The notes beneath the pieces are model-generated. The model made no database searches, was not told the origin of the DNA, and worked only from the letters and a program-made list of their open reading frames with translations. 64,000 bases of DNA, from the NCBI GenBank assembly GCA_013365325.1, contig JABVXV010000008.1:682001-746000 (forward strand), read 5' to 3'. The position numbers and the translations under genes are program-made. Below are positions 52,365 to 64,000 of this stretch, piece after piece (within the stretch, counting starts at the first letter, position 1; each line of letters begins with the position of its first letter). Source of the DNA: Dipetalonema caudispina. Its lineage: Eukaryota > Nematoda > Chromadorea > Rhabditida > Onchocercidae.

Positions 52365-54561
52365 TTGATCGCTATCTAATAAAATCTAAAATTAAAAACA
52401 ATAATAATTCGACAGCATTCATATCTAACCTAACTAGCCTCTACCAAAATTTTTCCACACTCAATTCTGCCAGCTAGAACATCTGTTCACGACAACTGTT
52501 AGTTTGTATACTCACTCATCGATCATTACTTTTTATTAATGCAATGAATATTTTCGTATTTCGGTTCCGAAATGAATTCATTAAACAACTTAGTTTTCAT
52601 ACCAATCATTTTTAACACTATAGTAATTCGATCAATGAAGTTTTGTAGTTCTTCAAACAGAGTGTTTTTTTTTTTTCTAGTGCTAAAGTTGGTAGGAAGT
52701 TTAAGATCATAAAATAGATTTTAGACTATGAATATACTAAATGTTAAATGCACAAAACAGTACTGAAAATTAAGCGAGGAAGGGTAATAAGCTTTAAGTA
52801 ATAAAATTACAAGTCTATGACTCATTGTGTGTTCTGAGCCCCAAGGATGAATTTTATGGACAGCGCTTAACAAAGCAAATTAACAAATCCGCAAATCGCA
52901 AAGATTTAGTATAATCCATCGGACGACGACATTAGCAAACATTCTTCGAAAAGAATTTACATACATAAAACTTTCATGACATCATAAAAAGGCAATATCT
53001 TTCCGCCTGACGATTCAGCAACATTCAAGGTGTGAAAGAGACGATGAACAACAACATTTCCAGTCAAAGTTATTATTTCTAATGACCACTTCACAGTTAG
53101 CAATAGATTTTATTTTTTTTAAAAAAAATATAAGAAATTAGCTTGCACCTATATTTTGCAGATTATATCTCAGTGATCAACACAATTGGTGCAAGCAAAT
53201 TTGTTGTATTTGCTGGATGAAATTTCATGCGTCCATATTACACATCAGATCAGCTGTCTATCTCGTGAGTAAATTTATTAATTATTTTCCTACACTTTAT
53301 GTTTTCACTTTGTTATTACATTTTCTATAGCTTAGATTGACTGCTTCATACATTTCATGGCTGAAATAAATTTTAAGATTGAGATGAAGTTCAATTTAGA
53401 TACATACTTGTTAATGTTGCATGTGTAAAATATTATATGCAATCATTTGCAATAAATGACACAGTAATATAGAATGCATTCCAATCAGGTAATTAAAAAT
53501 CCACTACTACTTAATTAATTATTTAATTACGTTCCATTTGTTTATGTATAAGTACTAAATGCAAAAATATTTTAATGGATTGAATACTCATATTAAGGCT
53601 AGCATGAAGAACTTGGTGATAAACTGAAGTTTAAGGGAAAATTTAAGAAGCAGTACAAATTGAAAAGCATCAAATGAATTAAAATAGGCAATCAATTTTT
53701 TTCTTTCCTTCTCTTTTAATTTGTATTTAAACTAAAATTACACTTCTTGATACTTCAATTACTATGTTTAACAAGATCCACATAGTGTTCAACAAAAAAT
53801 TTAAATAATAGGTAAAGGGACCACCAAATCTATTCATTAATTTTATAACGTATCACGTGACGCATAGGGAAGAGAACAATAAGCACGTATGTGAATCTTT
53901 GGTATCATTTGAAAATTACTGATTATAATTAGCAAAATGAGTAGCGTCGCTGGGCATGCAAAGAAAAGATAAAGGAACTTCAATGAGAAATTTACTAGCA
54001 AAGCTAACATATGCGAAGTTTTTCTTTCAGAGTTTCTAACTCATATTGTTTTTGTTAAAATTGCAGAAACATTGCTAGTGTCAATCAATATGAAACATAA
54101 GATCGGTATGCTTACGTAACAAATTTCAGATCCTCTTTCATCTAAACACTTAACTTTGGATCAATGCCTAGTTTCCAAACTATTGATAATTAAAGCTTGG
54201 AACATTTGGCCTAACTTTTTGGAAATTTGTTAATCAACGAAATGTTTTAAATTACAAAAATTTAAAGTACTGTGAAATTATATAAAAGAAGGCAGAAGAA
54301 AGTAAGAACATTTCTTATCATCTAAACTGAAAAGTGATAAAATAATGAATAATGTCTTCATATTTCTTCCCTTCTCAAATTAAATTTATTTATAATGTCT
54401 CGTTTTTGAGTATTAACATGCTTGTTTTAATATTGCTAGCAGTAACAAAATGAAATATTTGATGGAATAAAATGAGAGGACAAAAAACCAATCGCCTGAT
54501 TAGTTCTTCCGATCCTAGATCTCACCGGATTTCCGGAATTCCTCCTTCAACGCTGGAATGT

Positions 54562-54593
54562 CTGAAATACCATGTATTGACATGGTATTTCAG
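54562..54593. repeat. Perfect hairpin (14-bp arms, 4-base loop)
   Basis: CTGAAATACCATGT and its exact reverse complement flank ATTG. Weaker complementarity extends outward a few bases. If transcribed it would form a stable stem, but nothing around it looks like a gene. Confidence 0.75.
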
Positions 54594-55645
54594 AGCATTT
54601 CGCAGAACACCACTACATTATTGTGGAAAGAAGAAAAAGTACAAAAATGAATAAGTCTTAGTAAAATATGACGAAGTGATAGATGGAACTTTACAGATTT
54701 TCAGTTCCATTCCTTATCTCTTCTGACAAAATCCGTATCACATCACATTTTGAAACACTCTGTTAAGCTCATATTGATAGCTAATGTTTGATGATAAATC
54801 AGTGCCAGTCACAGTGTTATCGATCTAACCGCAAATAATTCCATCGCTTCTTGTCAAATGAACAAATATAAGCGCCTAAGCCTTCATTTTCTCATAAAAG
54901 AAATTCTAGTGACAAGCAGAGAGCATTCTATCGTTAGTTTGTCACCAAATCCAATGAGGATAATTATTTCGGTCATCAATAACATCAACTTCAATGATAA
55001 TTTATATTATTTAAACTCATCAATATAAAATGTTATGGAAATGATTTTTAATCAACAGATCTAGTGAAGCACTACTTAGGACGACATTGTATATGTCGTT
55101 ACTCAATTCATTATTAATTTTCCATTCATATTCCTTAGTTAGCGATTTGAATCCTATCCAATTATCAGCAAAAATACCAATTGCGCTAATAAATTAATTA
55201 ATTAGTCGTTAAGCATGAGGAAGGAATGATCTTGTGAGATGCTTCAGTAGGAAGATTGCTTTTTGAAGTGAGATGTAGAAAGAGATTTATCTTATCAGCT
55301 ATCTTGGCTTATTTATAAGCTTTATCTCCTACTCTCGCTCTGCCTCCACTTTACTTTTCTCTTCTCTCTCATCAGAATCTGTCAATTATCTTTGGTGGAG
55401 AATTTTCTGAAGATTTAAACTTTTATTTAAGCATATTCTTCAGGAAAACTTCTACAATCCAAAAATTATTACTTTTTAACCATATACTCTCGCCAACTTA
55501 TTAATGAATTAGCAAACGAAATGTGGTTGAGAAGGAAAAATTAGTGGTATGTGAGTATCAGGGCTAGATATCGATGCAGGTAAACGGTGAATTAACTTAG
55601 ATATTTTCATATCGAAACTGGCCTTCAAGGAAATCTTATTAGATA

Positions 55646-56009
55646 AAGTTACTGCTACACAAACAGTTGCTCTTCAATTAAATATTTTTAAAATAAAACA
55701 ATACATGGGCTCTCTTATAGTGGCGCAACTTGTTTATCAGCATAATTCTGAAAATGAACTCTGAACCTGAGATTATGGCAGCAAAGAATGAATTTGATTC
55801 GAATTTTATTAAAAGAAAGAGAAATGTAGTGGAAAATCTGATGGAAAGTGGAAAATTTAAATCTCAAGTTACGAAGGTGTTGCGTAATTGATAACAATAA
55901 ATGATTTTCAAAATAACTGAGAAAAAATGACGTTCAATAAATGAAGTTACTACTACACAAACAGTTGCTTTTCAATTAAATTTAAAATAAAACAACAGAT
56001 GGGCTCCCT
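55646..56009. repeat. Direct repeat pair, about 65-70 bp each
   Basis: Copies at 55646-55714 and 55944-56009 share AAGTTACT.CTACACAAAC, then AGTTGCT, TTCAATTAAAT, AAAATAAAACAA and ATGGGCTC. They differ by a few substitutions and a five-base indel. The 298-base offset suggests an old local duplication or two copies of a dispersed repeat. Confidence 0.7.
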
Positions 56010-57752
56010 ACAACAACACATAATGAAGTAATCAAATTTCGTAATTTTAAAATCAAACAGAATTTCTTAACACTAAATAATGTGGCGTATAGTCGCATTT
56101 TCGTCAAAATTAAATTTAAAAATTTAAGCAAATTATGTAAATCATGGAAATTTATTTGATCATGTCATTTGAACTTTTCCTCTCACCTTTCTACCACTTT
56201 TTTACCATTCATTATTTATTTATAACAATTACTGTCTCTACATTTCTCAGACAATCTTTGCATTTTTGTCCACAGTTTTTGTGTATAGAGTAAATAAACA
56301 TAAGTTCAAAGGTAAAGTGCCGTTATTAGATTGTTATTAATAACGCAGTAATTCTTTGGAACTGATTATCACTGTTGGTTCGATTTTTCTCATAGCAAAA
56401 TAGAAAACATTCATGCCCTTCTAATGCTGAATAACTTCGTCGAATTTTCGGTAAGATATCTTACCCATATATGGTAAGTTGTACTGCACTGTCGAGAAAT
56501 ATTAAATCTTGCATAAATTAAGGTGTTGAAATTGTAATTAGTGAAAATCGGAGTACTTTTTGTGAAAATTGGACAATCAATACTGACATTTACTGTTAAG
56601 GATAATTGCAAAGTGTATGGAATCGGAGGAGATCCATTTCGAATATGTTAAGCAGTGTTTCAGTAATACCACGGAAAATCTCACAGGACATGCTGAATAT
56701 CAAAAAAAAAAAAAAAAGATCAAAGAAAAGTTGAAATTGAATTAGATGGATAGTGAAATGAAATCCAATTGATAGCCAAGTGTTCATCTCTGCCTTTACT
56801 TCTGACAAAATCGTCAACAAAGAAATGCGATCAGTTCGGAACTACTCGAACTAAGTCCACATCATACATTTTCCATCGTCCACTCTCTATTGCTTCGCAT
56901 TTTTGACCATCGCAACTCCTCTTATTCTCTGTTACCACTGTAAAAGATTGGTTCTTCTCAAAATTTCTGAATGTCTGCAGCAGTATTGTGTTGTGAATCT
57001 TTTTAGCTTCTCCTCATTTCTCTCACTCCCTCACTTTCTAATATCTTATTTTGATTCATTCTGACGAGTAGCATTGCGGTTCGGTTTTCCGGATATCTCT
57101 TAATCCGTTTGCAGGTTTTACTTTCGTTTAATGTTCCTAGTCCTTCACCGATCTCATGTTCTATTAAACCTTCCATCCCCATGTCGATAGGTGTTAAGAT
57201 AATGCCACTGATAAATAGATAAGAGATTTCACCATAATAACACAACTTCTTGCGTTGTCGAATTACATTCGATAGCATGGCGACAGATGTCCCACTCTAC
57301 AAAGTCCTATCCAATTGAAGCTTACTGGTAGATGACATCACTACTGACATCTTGAATATTCATATTTTAGTATTACTTCTTTTTCCTTGCATCTTCATTT
57401 CCAGGATGTATGCATGATATAATCGTGAAGCTTAAAACCTTCTCCTTTATTCGTTTGTATTTCACATAGTTACTTACAGGAGAATTAGTTTCTTTGTGTT
57501 ATCGACGCAAATAGTTATTATCTTGAATATTTGGGATTTGGTTCAGTTTTAATCAGCCATTCTCTAATTCATGGCAAATAATTGTGGAATGAAGTAACGA
57601 ATAACCTTCTCTTCATGTCCAATAAAACAGACGGTGGATTACATGAAAAGTTGATATTCAGGAAATAATTTCAATACTTTCTACACTGCGACAACGTTCA
57701 GCTTCTAAGATACCCAAGAAGGTTTGAAGTTATTCAATTATAGAATTTGTGA

Positions 57753-60700
57753 ATGGGTCGACGTTTCTCAGAGTGGATAGTCTTTTTGGTTCTGCTTTTC
57801 TTCTCGGTAACCTATGGCACTCTGTCGAAATCAGATCGGAAAGAGAAGTCAAAAAAATTTCATAAAATGGAACAAAGGCAAAAAGAAGTAAGCAATGTTA
57901 TGGAACAATCACAAGTAATTTTTCTTGCCTAAATCCTTATTACAGGAAAAACTCGGTGTTAACACTTTCTTCTTTCCACTGATGCATTGCACACTAAAAT
58001 TCTAAAAATTTTAAGGAAATTTTCTGGAAATTCCAATTTGCTACAAAATGCTAAGCTGTTACAGTGCATTAAATGTACTACTCGATAGAAGTATTTCGTT
58101 TTACTAGATTATAGTAATGTTTGCTTTTTAATTTAGCATTTCGAGGATAATGGCGGGAAGATGACTGTTGCAAATATACTTAGAGACCATCATAAGTTGT
58201 GTGTGGAGGAAAAGAAATCCAACCGTCCTATATTGGCATATGTTACTCCGGTAAGCTTTAATTTTTGATTACTTCGACTGGTTCTATCCTTATACAGATC
58301 TTTGAAGGTTGAGCATTATGTTCGGAGGAATTTGAGTGTAAGTTTAAAGTATGCTTTTCATGCTGCCTTTGTAAATTTCGCATTTCTAGCATCAAATAAT
58401 CTTGTTAGCAGTAGGTTTACTAGACTTCTGGTGGAAGGATTTTCAGTATGGAAATATTTCTTTCATTTTCCATTCTTATTCCGGTCAAAGGTTCCTGACC
58501 AACTTCTAATTTTTATATGTTTGTTATCTTTCGTAAATTTTACCTCATGAAGTTTTGTAAATTTCACCATATTTCCAAAAAAAATGTGGCTAAAAAGAGA
58601 GGGTCAAGGAAAGGGAAGTGAAGAAGTATGAAATTCAGTACTGGTTTGAGAAACATTAAAAGAATAGTAGAAAATAGCAGTGTAGTTGTAATGTGGACAA
58701 ACTTCCAAGAATTTATAGTGGAATAATGGCGGATATGATATTGCCAAATGGGCGGCTCGAAAATTCACTCATATTTCTCCTGTTTGGTTCCAGTTTAAGC
58801 CTGAAGTAAAGCAACATAAAACATGTACCATACTTGGAACTCACGATATGGATATACGTAAGTTAAGTATTATTTCACGTCATTTATTTAAGAAAGCAAT
58901 ATTCATTAATGGATTAATAATGTATCACATAGTGAATGTTAGCTTTTCGATTAGTTATCCTTTAAGTGTACCAGTTTATTTTTTCTCAAATTTTTATGAA
59001 AGGAAGAATTAAATAATCATTATTGATCTTATTCTCTTTCAAGAATGTTAGATGAAATTTGTTTTAGAGTGGTTAGCTGATGTTCGTGCAAACAATTCAG
59101 AAATCAAGTTTACGCCACGTTTTGTCATCGATGGATCAGCACTTGGAAATATTAAACAATTTTTGTATGAAGAAAAATGGCAAACAAATTGTGTTCAATT
59201 AATTATTAATTTCATAAAGGTTGCAATTGTAATCGGTTAAGGTCGTTTAGTGCTTGAGTTAGTCTTGTGACGTTTTTTCTGAATTTTCTGTAAAAATTAG
59301 TTCACAGTATTGGTTCTTATCTTTTTAGCAAAAAAGCTTGTATTTTTGTAGTGTGAAAGTGTAGAGCAGCTACAGTACCAAAATGTGAGAAGGAAATTGT
59401 CACTTCTCATATTTAGTTATATTTTATTACATATGCGCTCGCTGCGCGATAGTGTATGATGCAAGTTTGCTATTCTTCACTAAATGCATGGTTTCTCAAG
59501 GCTGTCAGTATTTTCAAAATGATCTTAACTAAAAATGATTTCAGAAAAACAAGATGCATGGAGCGATCATAGAAGTGTGGCTTCAGATTTTGTCGTTTGT
59601 TCAAGCAAATGTGAAAGAGTGAGTAGGTTTTTCCTTCATTTATTGTTTTTTCCACTGGATTATAAAATTGATGCGTGACTTCGATGCATTATATAGTAGA
59701 TAGAAAATGGATATTAGCTATAAGCTTCGATCATTACTGTATTTTGTTATGAAAATAATCACTATATCGACATTCCATGGTGAATGGATTTCATTAATCT
59801 TTGAATTTTTTATCACTAATGGATAGTTCCTGAAGTTCGTTTACATAGTTTTTGTTATTTTTTCTGTCAATTATATATTGTAAGGTTTGAACAAAGTAGC
59901 ATTCGAAATCATAGAAATTGATGTATTAGAAGTAATAGCATGAAAATAAGATATGTTACAGAGAACTGATCGAACTGATTTTACACTGGGCAGAACTTTT
60001 CCATCAGGCTGATCTTGAAATTATTGTGCCTCTTCCTGCACCCCTTAATGACAAGTATATTTCATTTTATATTCCTCAAGCTGTTCGATTTGACACGTTT
60101 TTTTATTATTAGTTTGAAAAGATTTACTAAAGGCTTAGGTTATGATTTTTTTTTCTATAGTTATGGTTTAGGTCCGTTCAAGAAAAAAGTAGGAGCTATG
60201 TTTATTCGAGAGTTACATTTTCTGATAACCTATCTAATTGTTATGCTAAGTTTTTCACTAAAGACTTGGATTAATAAGTTGTTATACTGAAAGAGTTGTG
60301 ATATCTTTTATTTAACAACGTAAAGACATCGTGGAACAAGAAAATATGATGGCTTTTCTTGTCCAAATGTCAAGTATTAGCTTTTTATCGTTTTTATTGT
60401 TTATTAGAGAATCTCTGATTCTTTGGAGTTCTTCGTTGGTTATTTTGGAAATGAAAGCTAAGTGATTTTTTTTTTTTTTCAGGAATAAGCCATCCGGATT
60501 TGTAATGAAGGCTGAATTAGCGAGAATAATAAATAATGTCGATTATGTCAATGTAATGACATATGATTACAGTTCTGATCAGTAAGCGTAAAAAAATTCT
60601 TTGCCAGACGGTTTAATTTAAAAGCGAAATTTGTGTTTGGAAAATTGTTGTCGGATTTTCTACGAAATTTAAGAAAATGCCTTCGACTCTTAGATGGAAG

Positions 60701-62200
60701 AAATCATCTCAAATTCAAATTGATAAGCTTGCAGTCTTATATGAAATTTTTTTTTCTTTTGCATTTAATCACTGGCTGACTCTCATTTACCTTTTGTGCT
60801 GAATTCTGGAAGATTTTGATGTATATTTTTGTTATTGCTTTCTGGCAATTATAAAAAATCGTCAACCTAATCAAAATAGCAGCAAGCAGCTTTCGAATAT
60901 ATGACGAAAAGCATGTCGAAAGCACTAAGAATGAATGAAAAACTTTGGGGTTTAGAGGAAAATTTTTTGGTGCATATTTCGTAAATAGACTAATTCATTT
61001 AGTTTAGGACTGTGAAACGCATCGTTTTAACCTCTACTTCTTTCCTTCAAAATATCCAAAATCAAATGATTTTTCGAAAATTTATCAGACTGATTGTTTC
61101 AGTTTCGTTGGAGTGTCACCATTTGAATGGATTCAGTACAATTTGGAATATATTTTGTCGGAATCATCGACTAGTTCATCCAAACTTCTCATGGGACTTA
61201 ATTTTTATGGCTATGCTTCTCAACAAACTACAATCAAAGCTGTTATTGGCAGAGAGTGAGTTTTGAAGTTTTTTACTTTGGTTCGAACTATAACTTCAAA
61301 CTTCGTCTTGAATGTTGTGGAAGCAGATAGTTCGATGAGTTTCAATGCCTGTACTTGAAATTTTATAGTATGATTACCAGTGTTTTATCACTGGTTATCC
61401 TGGAATTCTTTTCGAAGATTGCTAGTTAATGCAAAAGATGGTAGTCATGTTTAGTTATATTTCAGCTTTATCAAATACATAACAGCACAACCAGATGCAT
61501 TATTCTGGAATCCTATAACGAAAGAGCATTTTCTCAAAACAAAGTACTGTTTGTTTATTCTTTGATAATGCTTATAGAATAAGTTGTAGATTTTGTAGAT
61601 TGTAGATTTGTTGGTTTTAGTTTTAGTTGTAGATTTGTAAAACAACCGGAAGAGTTTTCGTCCGTGAATATCGAAGATTTTTCTGAAATTTCTGACAATT
61701 CCAGATGAGAACTCTTCCTCAATAATCTCAATTCACAATCGTCGAGGATGTTACATGATAGCTTGTTATTGGGTATTGTAATCTCCTAATAAAGCTATTT
61801 TTTCGAGGTTCAGAATAAATTCAAGATTGTAAAGTGTTTTGTAGAAACCATAGCTATCGTTCAAGGCGGATACCTGCACAAAAACTTTTTTTTAGTTGAA
61901 GAAGAGTGATTGCAGTTTGTCTAAACTGTTAAAAACAGTAGAGATAATGGTAGAAAAAAATTGAGAGTTGACTCAGTTTCCTTATTCGTTTTTTGAAAAT
62001 GATTTAATTAAACTGAATAGTTACTGTTCGAAAGGAATATCAGTTTATGGGATTATTCTAATTTCAGGGACAAAGATTTTTGTATTTATCCGACAGTGGC
62101 ATCTTTGCAAATCAGACTCGATCTCGCAAGTCACTTTAACGTCGGAGTAGGTATTTGGGAGCTCGGACAAGGCCTTAATTATTTCACATGCTTACTTTAA
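57753..62200 (+). CDS. CHID1: Chitinase domain-containing protein 1 (CHID1/SI-CLP) homologue, secreted GH18 fold
   Basis: Ten exons give 389 residues, matching CHID1 length: 57753-57887, 58137-58250, 58719-58857, 59068-59219, 59545-59618, 59962-60054, 60483-60581, 61103-61255, 61466-61543, 62068-62200. Residues 1-22 form a signal peptide (WIVFLVLLFFSVTYG). Family landmarks follow: VTPWNNGGYDIAKW, FTHISPVWFQFKP, KMHGAIIEVWLQ (about 184-193), LHWAELFHQADLEIIVPLPAP, VNVMTYDYSSD (about 258-268), LLMGLNFYGY, YPTVASLQIRLDL and GVGIWELGQGLNYF at the C-terminus. In active GH18 chitinases the catalytic motif is DxxDxDxE; here only the Glu of IIEVW remains and the aspartates are absent, as in CHID1. 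It is therefore probably a sugar-binding or chaperone-like secretory protein rather than a chitinase. Mammalian CHID1 binds stabilin-1; that partner is not expected here. Confidence 0.92.
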
Positions 62201-63562
62201 TCTTTTTTATATATTTAATATTTATTGCATTTCGTCTTATGATAAAACTCTTTACCTTCAATTAAATTATATGACATATCTTGAGGTACTCTTATAAACT
62301 GGGAAGAGAATAATCAAGATTTTTCCCTTCCTTTAGGTCATAAACAAAGTGTGCTACTATGCGTATTGTGATTTATATTACGGTGAAAAAGTAGCTAATT
62401 GGTCGGATTTAAAAGTTGATAAAGTATATTTCAATCCAACTGCGGAAAAGGAAAAGGGAGAAGGGCTTTTCATAAATCAAGGAGATATGCTATTTTCCTG
62501 TCAATTCCTATCAATTGAAGATTTGGACTTAAAGTCCCAGTTCCCATTCAAATTCCCAAGCTTATTTTTTATTTTTTAATAATTCTTATCAATATTAGTA
62601 GCCGTGTAATTGCTATTTTTATCGTTATTAATAGTAATGATATCGTAGTCATTTTTGTTGTTCAAACTATCACTGTTGTTGCTCTGACTGTCACCAATAT
62701 AATTGTTTTGGCCAGGTATATGTATGCAAAATAAAGCAATAATACTGTAAGCGTGCATTTCTACGTGAAATGCTTAAATTATATACAGTTATACGCAGTG
62801 TATAGGCTCATCGTGATATTATTAGTGCTTCGTTGTATCCAACATGTAGTGTATCTTTATGATATTTAAAGTGTTTATTGTCTATTTGTAGTAATATTTC
62901 TGTTATTATGTAATTTATAAGGTATTTCCTGTAAATTTAGATCTTAACTGGGTTGCATCGATATAGAAAGGATAGGCTTAGTCTCTTGTTCCAAAGCTCA
63001 ACTGATAGTTACGATGTTAAGAAGAATAACGTAAGACATATAAGCAAAAGGCAATAGGTTGTTGGCTTTACAATGACTTCATCATGTTTAAAAAAGTGAA
63101 AAATTATATTCGAATTTTCATCTTTTCTAAATTCTTGCCAACATTTGGTAATGAGGCCTTAAATTTCAAGTGAATTTCGATCAGAGAACTGTTTAGGCAT
63201 GAGAGTCTAAGAAAATAGAGAAGAAAGCAAATATGTGGATATGGGTATCATTTTTATTTCCTCACTTTTAATAGATATCATATAAAGCTGTGTGGGGTTT
63301 TTGCGTCCTCCCCTTTTTGTAAGAAGGCGATTGAGACCAGAGACTATGGCTAGCAGCTTGCTAATAAGAAAAGCATTTTAGAGATCGCTGTTATTTTGTA
63401 ATTGTATCATTTATTCTTTTTGACCGCCGAGGAATTTTTATTTCAGTCAGCTTTTCTTTTTGAGAAGAAACATACGGTAAAAGGAAGAAATAGAAGATTG
63501 TTCTTGCTTGATTGCTTTTGTATATTCTATTTCGAGTGCTGGAATTCCTCGATTCCTGGTGA

Positions 63563-63621
63563 CTATTATTATTTTGTTATTATCATTACCATTATTGTTA
63601 TTATTATTATCATTACTGTTC

Positions 63622-63653
<32 letters not shown>

Positions 63654-63670
63654 GTTATTATTATGGTTAT
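63563..63670. repeat. ATT-type trinucleotide microsatellite
   Basis: About 100 bases of ATT units with scattered ATC, GTT and CTT variants, including one uninterrupted run of roughly eleven units. The array keeps frames open on both strands (poly-Ile on plus, poly-Asn on minus), which explains the false ORFs there. Confidence 0.9.
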
Positions 63671-63780
63671 TGATTCTGATATGTTGATGTGAGCGATCTT
63701 TCTCGGCCAACATCAAAATATTAGGCTGCTTTTCATTACTGAATTTCATATTAATGTTAGGCGCAGAATAACAGACAAAT

Positions 63781-63794
63781 ACACACACACACAC
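63781..63794. repeat. AC dinucleotide run
   Basis: Seven AC units. Simple repeat without coding support. Confidence 0.85.
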
Positions 63795-64000
63795 ATATCA
63801 TAAGAATAGACGAACAGGTAAATGTATACATTTAGAGAGAGAGGAGTCGTGGAACAGAGATGAAGGTGTGGAATTTGTGCTGTTTTGTCAAAATTCTGGA
63901 ATTGTCAAGAGTGTTGTTGAAGTTATATGCAGAAATTTATATAAGTCCGGTCAGAGCTTGTGCTCATCGCCGTTATGATCGTCTTTTGTAGAGAATGTAA

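Larger units (their letters stand above)
52352..57752. other. 5.4-kb intergenic region between divergent gelsolin and CHID1 genes
   Basis: AT-rich and without a supported gene; it must contain the upstream regions of both flanking genes. It holds a perfect 14-bp-arm hairpin (54562-54593) and a direct-repeat pair (55646-56009). A minus-strand ATG frame at 57003-57278 encodes 91 residues with mixed, coding-like composition but no known domain. Confidence 0.45.
62201..64000. other. Downstream region with an unassigned ORF and simple repeats
   Basis: After the CHID1 stop a CTTTAG acceptor is followed by an open frame (62337-62579) with no ATG near its start (see findings). An AATAAA lies near 62730. 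From 63563 the sequence becomes an ATT/ATC triplet array and later an AC run. No other gene is supported before the window ends. Confidence 0.5.

Noticed and set aside
63447..63794. Minus-strand 115-codon ORF with poly-Asn and the matching plus-strand poly-Ile ORF
   Set aside because: Created by the ATT trinucleotide array; the open frame is a repeat artefact.

Overview
The window looks like nuclear DNA from a nematode, most probably a filarial or related parasitic species. It is roughly 70% A+T and every recognisable gene is split into many small exons. Introns mostly run from about 100 to 700 bases, use GTAAG/GTTTG-type donors and usually end in TTTCAG. Several start codons sit 0-10 bases behind a TTTCAG-like acceptor, as expected for spliced-leader trans-splicing. 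The gene set also fits a nematode: an AGS-3-type TPR protein and a gelsolin with four repeats. The species cannot be fixed by eye. I saw no bacterial, Wolbachia-like or viral gene, and no tRNA, rRNA or CRISPR array.

Layout. (1) 958-3974, minus: AGS3/LGN/Pins-type TPR protein, with its 3' end missing from the window. (2) 4551-10474, plus: complete 15-exon USP16/45-type deubiquitinase, divergent from gene 1 across a 576-base spacer. (3) 10475-16451: no supported gene. (4) 16453-21613, plus: complete 14-exon FATP/SLC27A acyl-CoA synthetase. (5) 21614-35558: about 14 kb of gene-poor, AT-rich DNA with repeats, a long hairpin and a GGGGC G-quadruplex tract. (6) 35559-36306, plus: two-exon secreted cysteine-rich peptide whose cysteine spacing resembles the insulin superfamily. 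(7) 39535-40038, minus: small two-membrane-segment protein. (8) 41357-44369, minus: tetraspanin without an assigned start codon. (9) 45374-52351, minus: gelsolin-like protein with four repeats and a C-terminal tail. (10) 52352-57752: no supported gene. (11) 57753-62200, plus: complete 10-exon CHID1-like GH18-fold secreted protein. (12) 62201-64000: an unassigned ORF and microsatellites.

Exon models were built by hand. Each junction was checked for GT..AG ends and reading phase, and the multi-exon models stay in frame from end to end. The genes serve unrelated housekeeping and signalling roles: spindle/G-protein control, ubiquitin removal, fatty-acid activation, actin severing, membrane organisation and secretion. 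I see no dedicated multi-gene pathway. Gelsolin, tetraspanin and the two-membrane-segment gene lie in the same direction and could be a loose operon, but this is inference. The most unusual item is the possible divergent insulin-like peptide.
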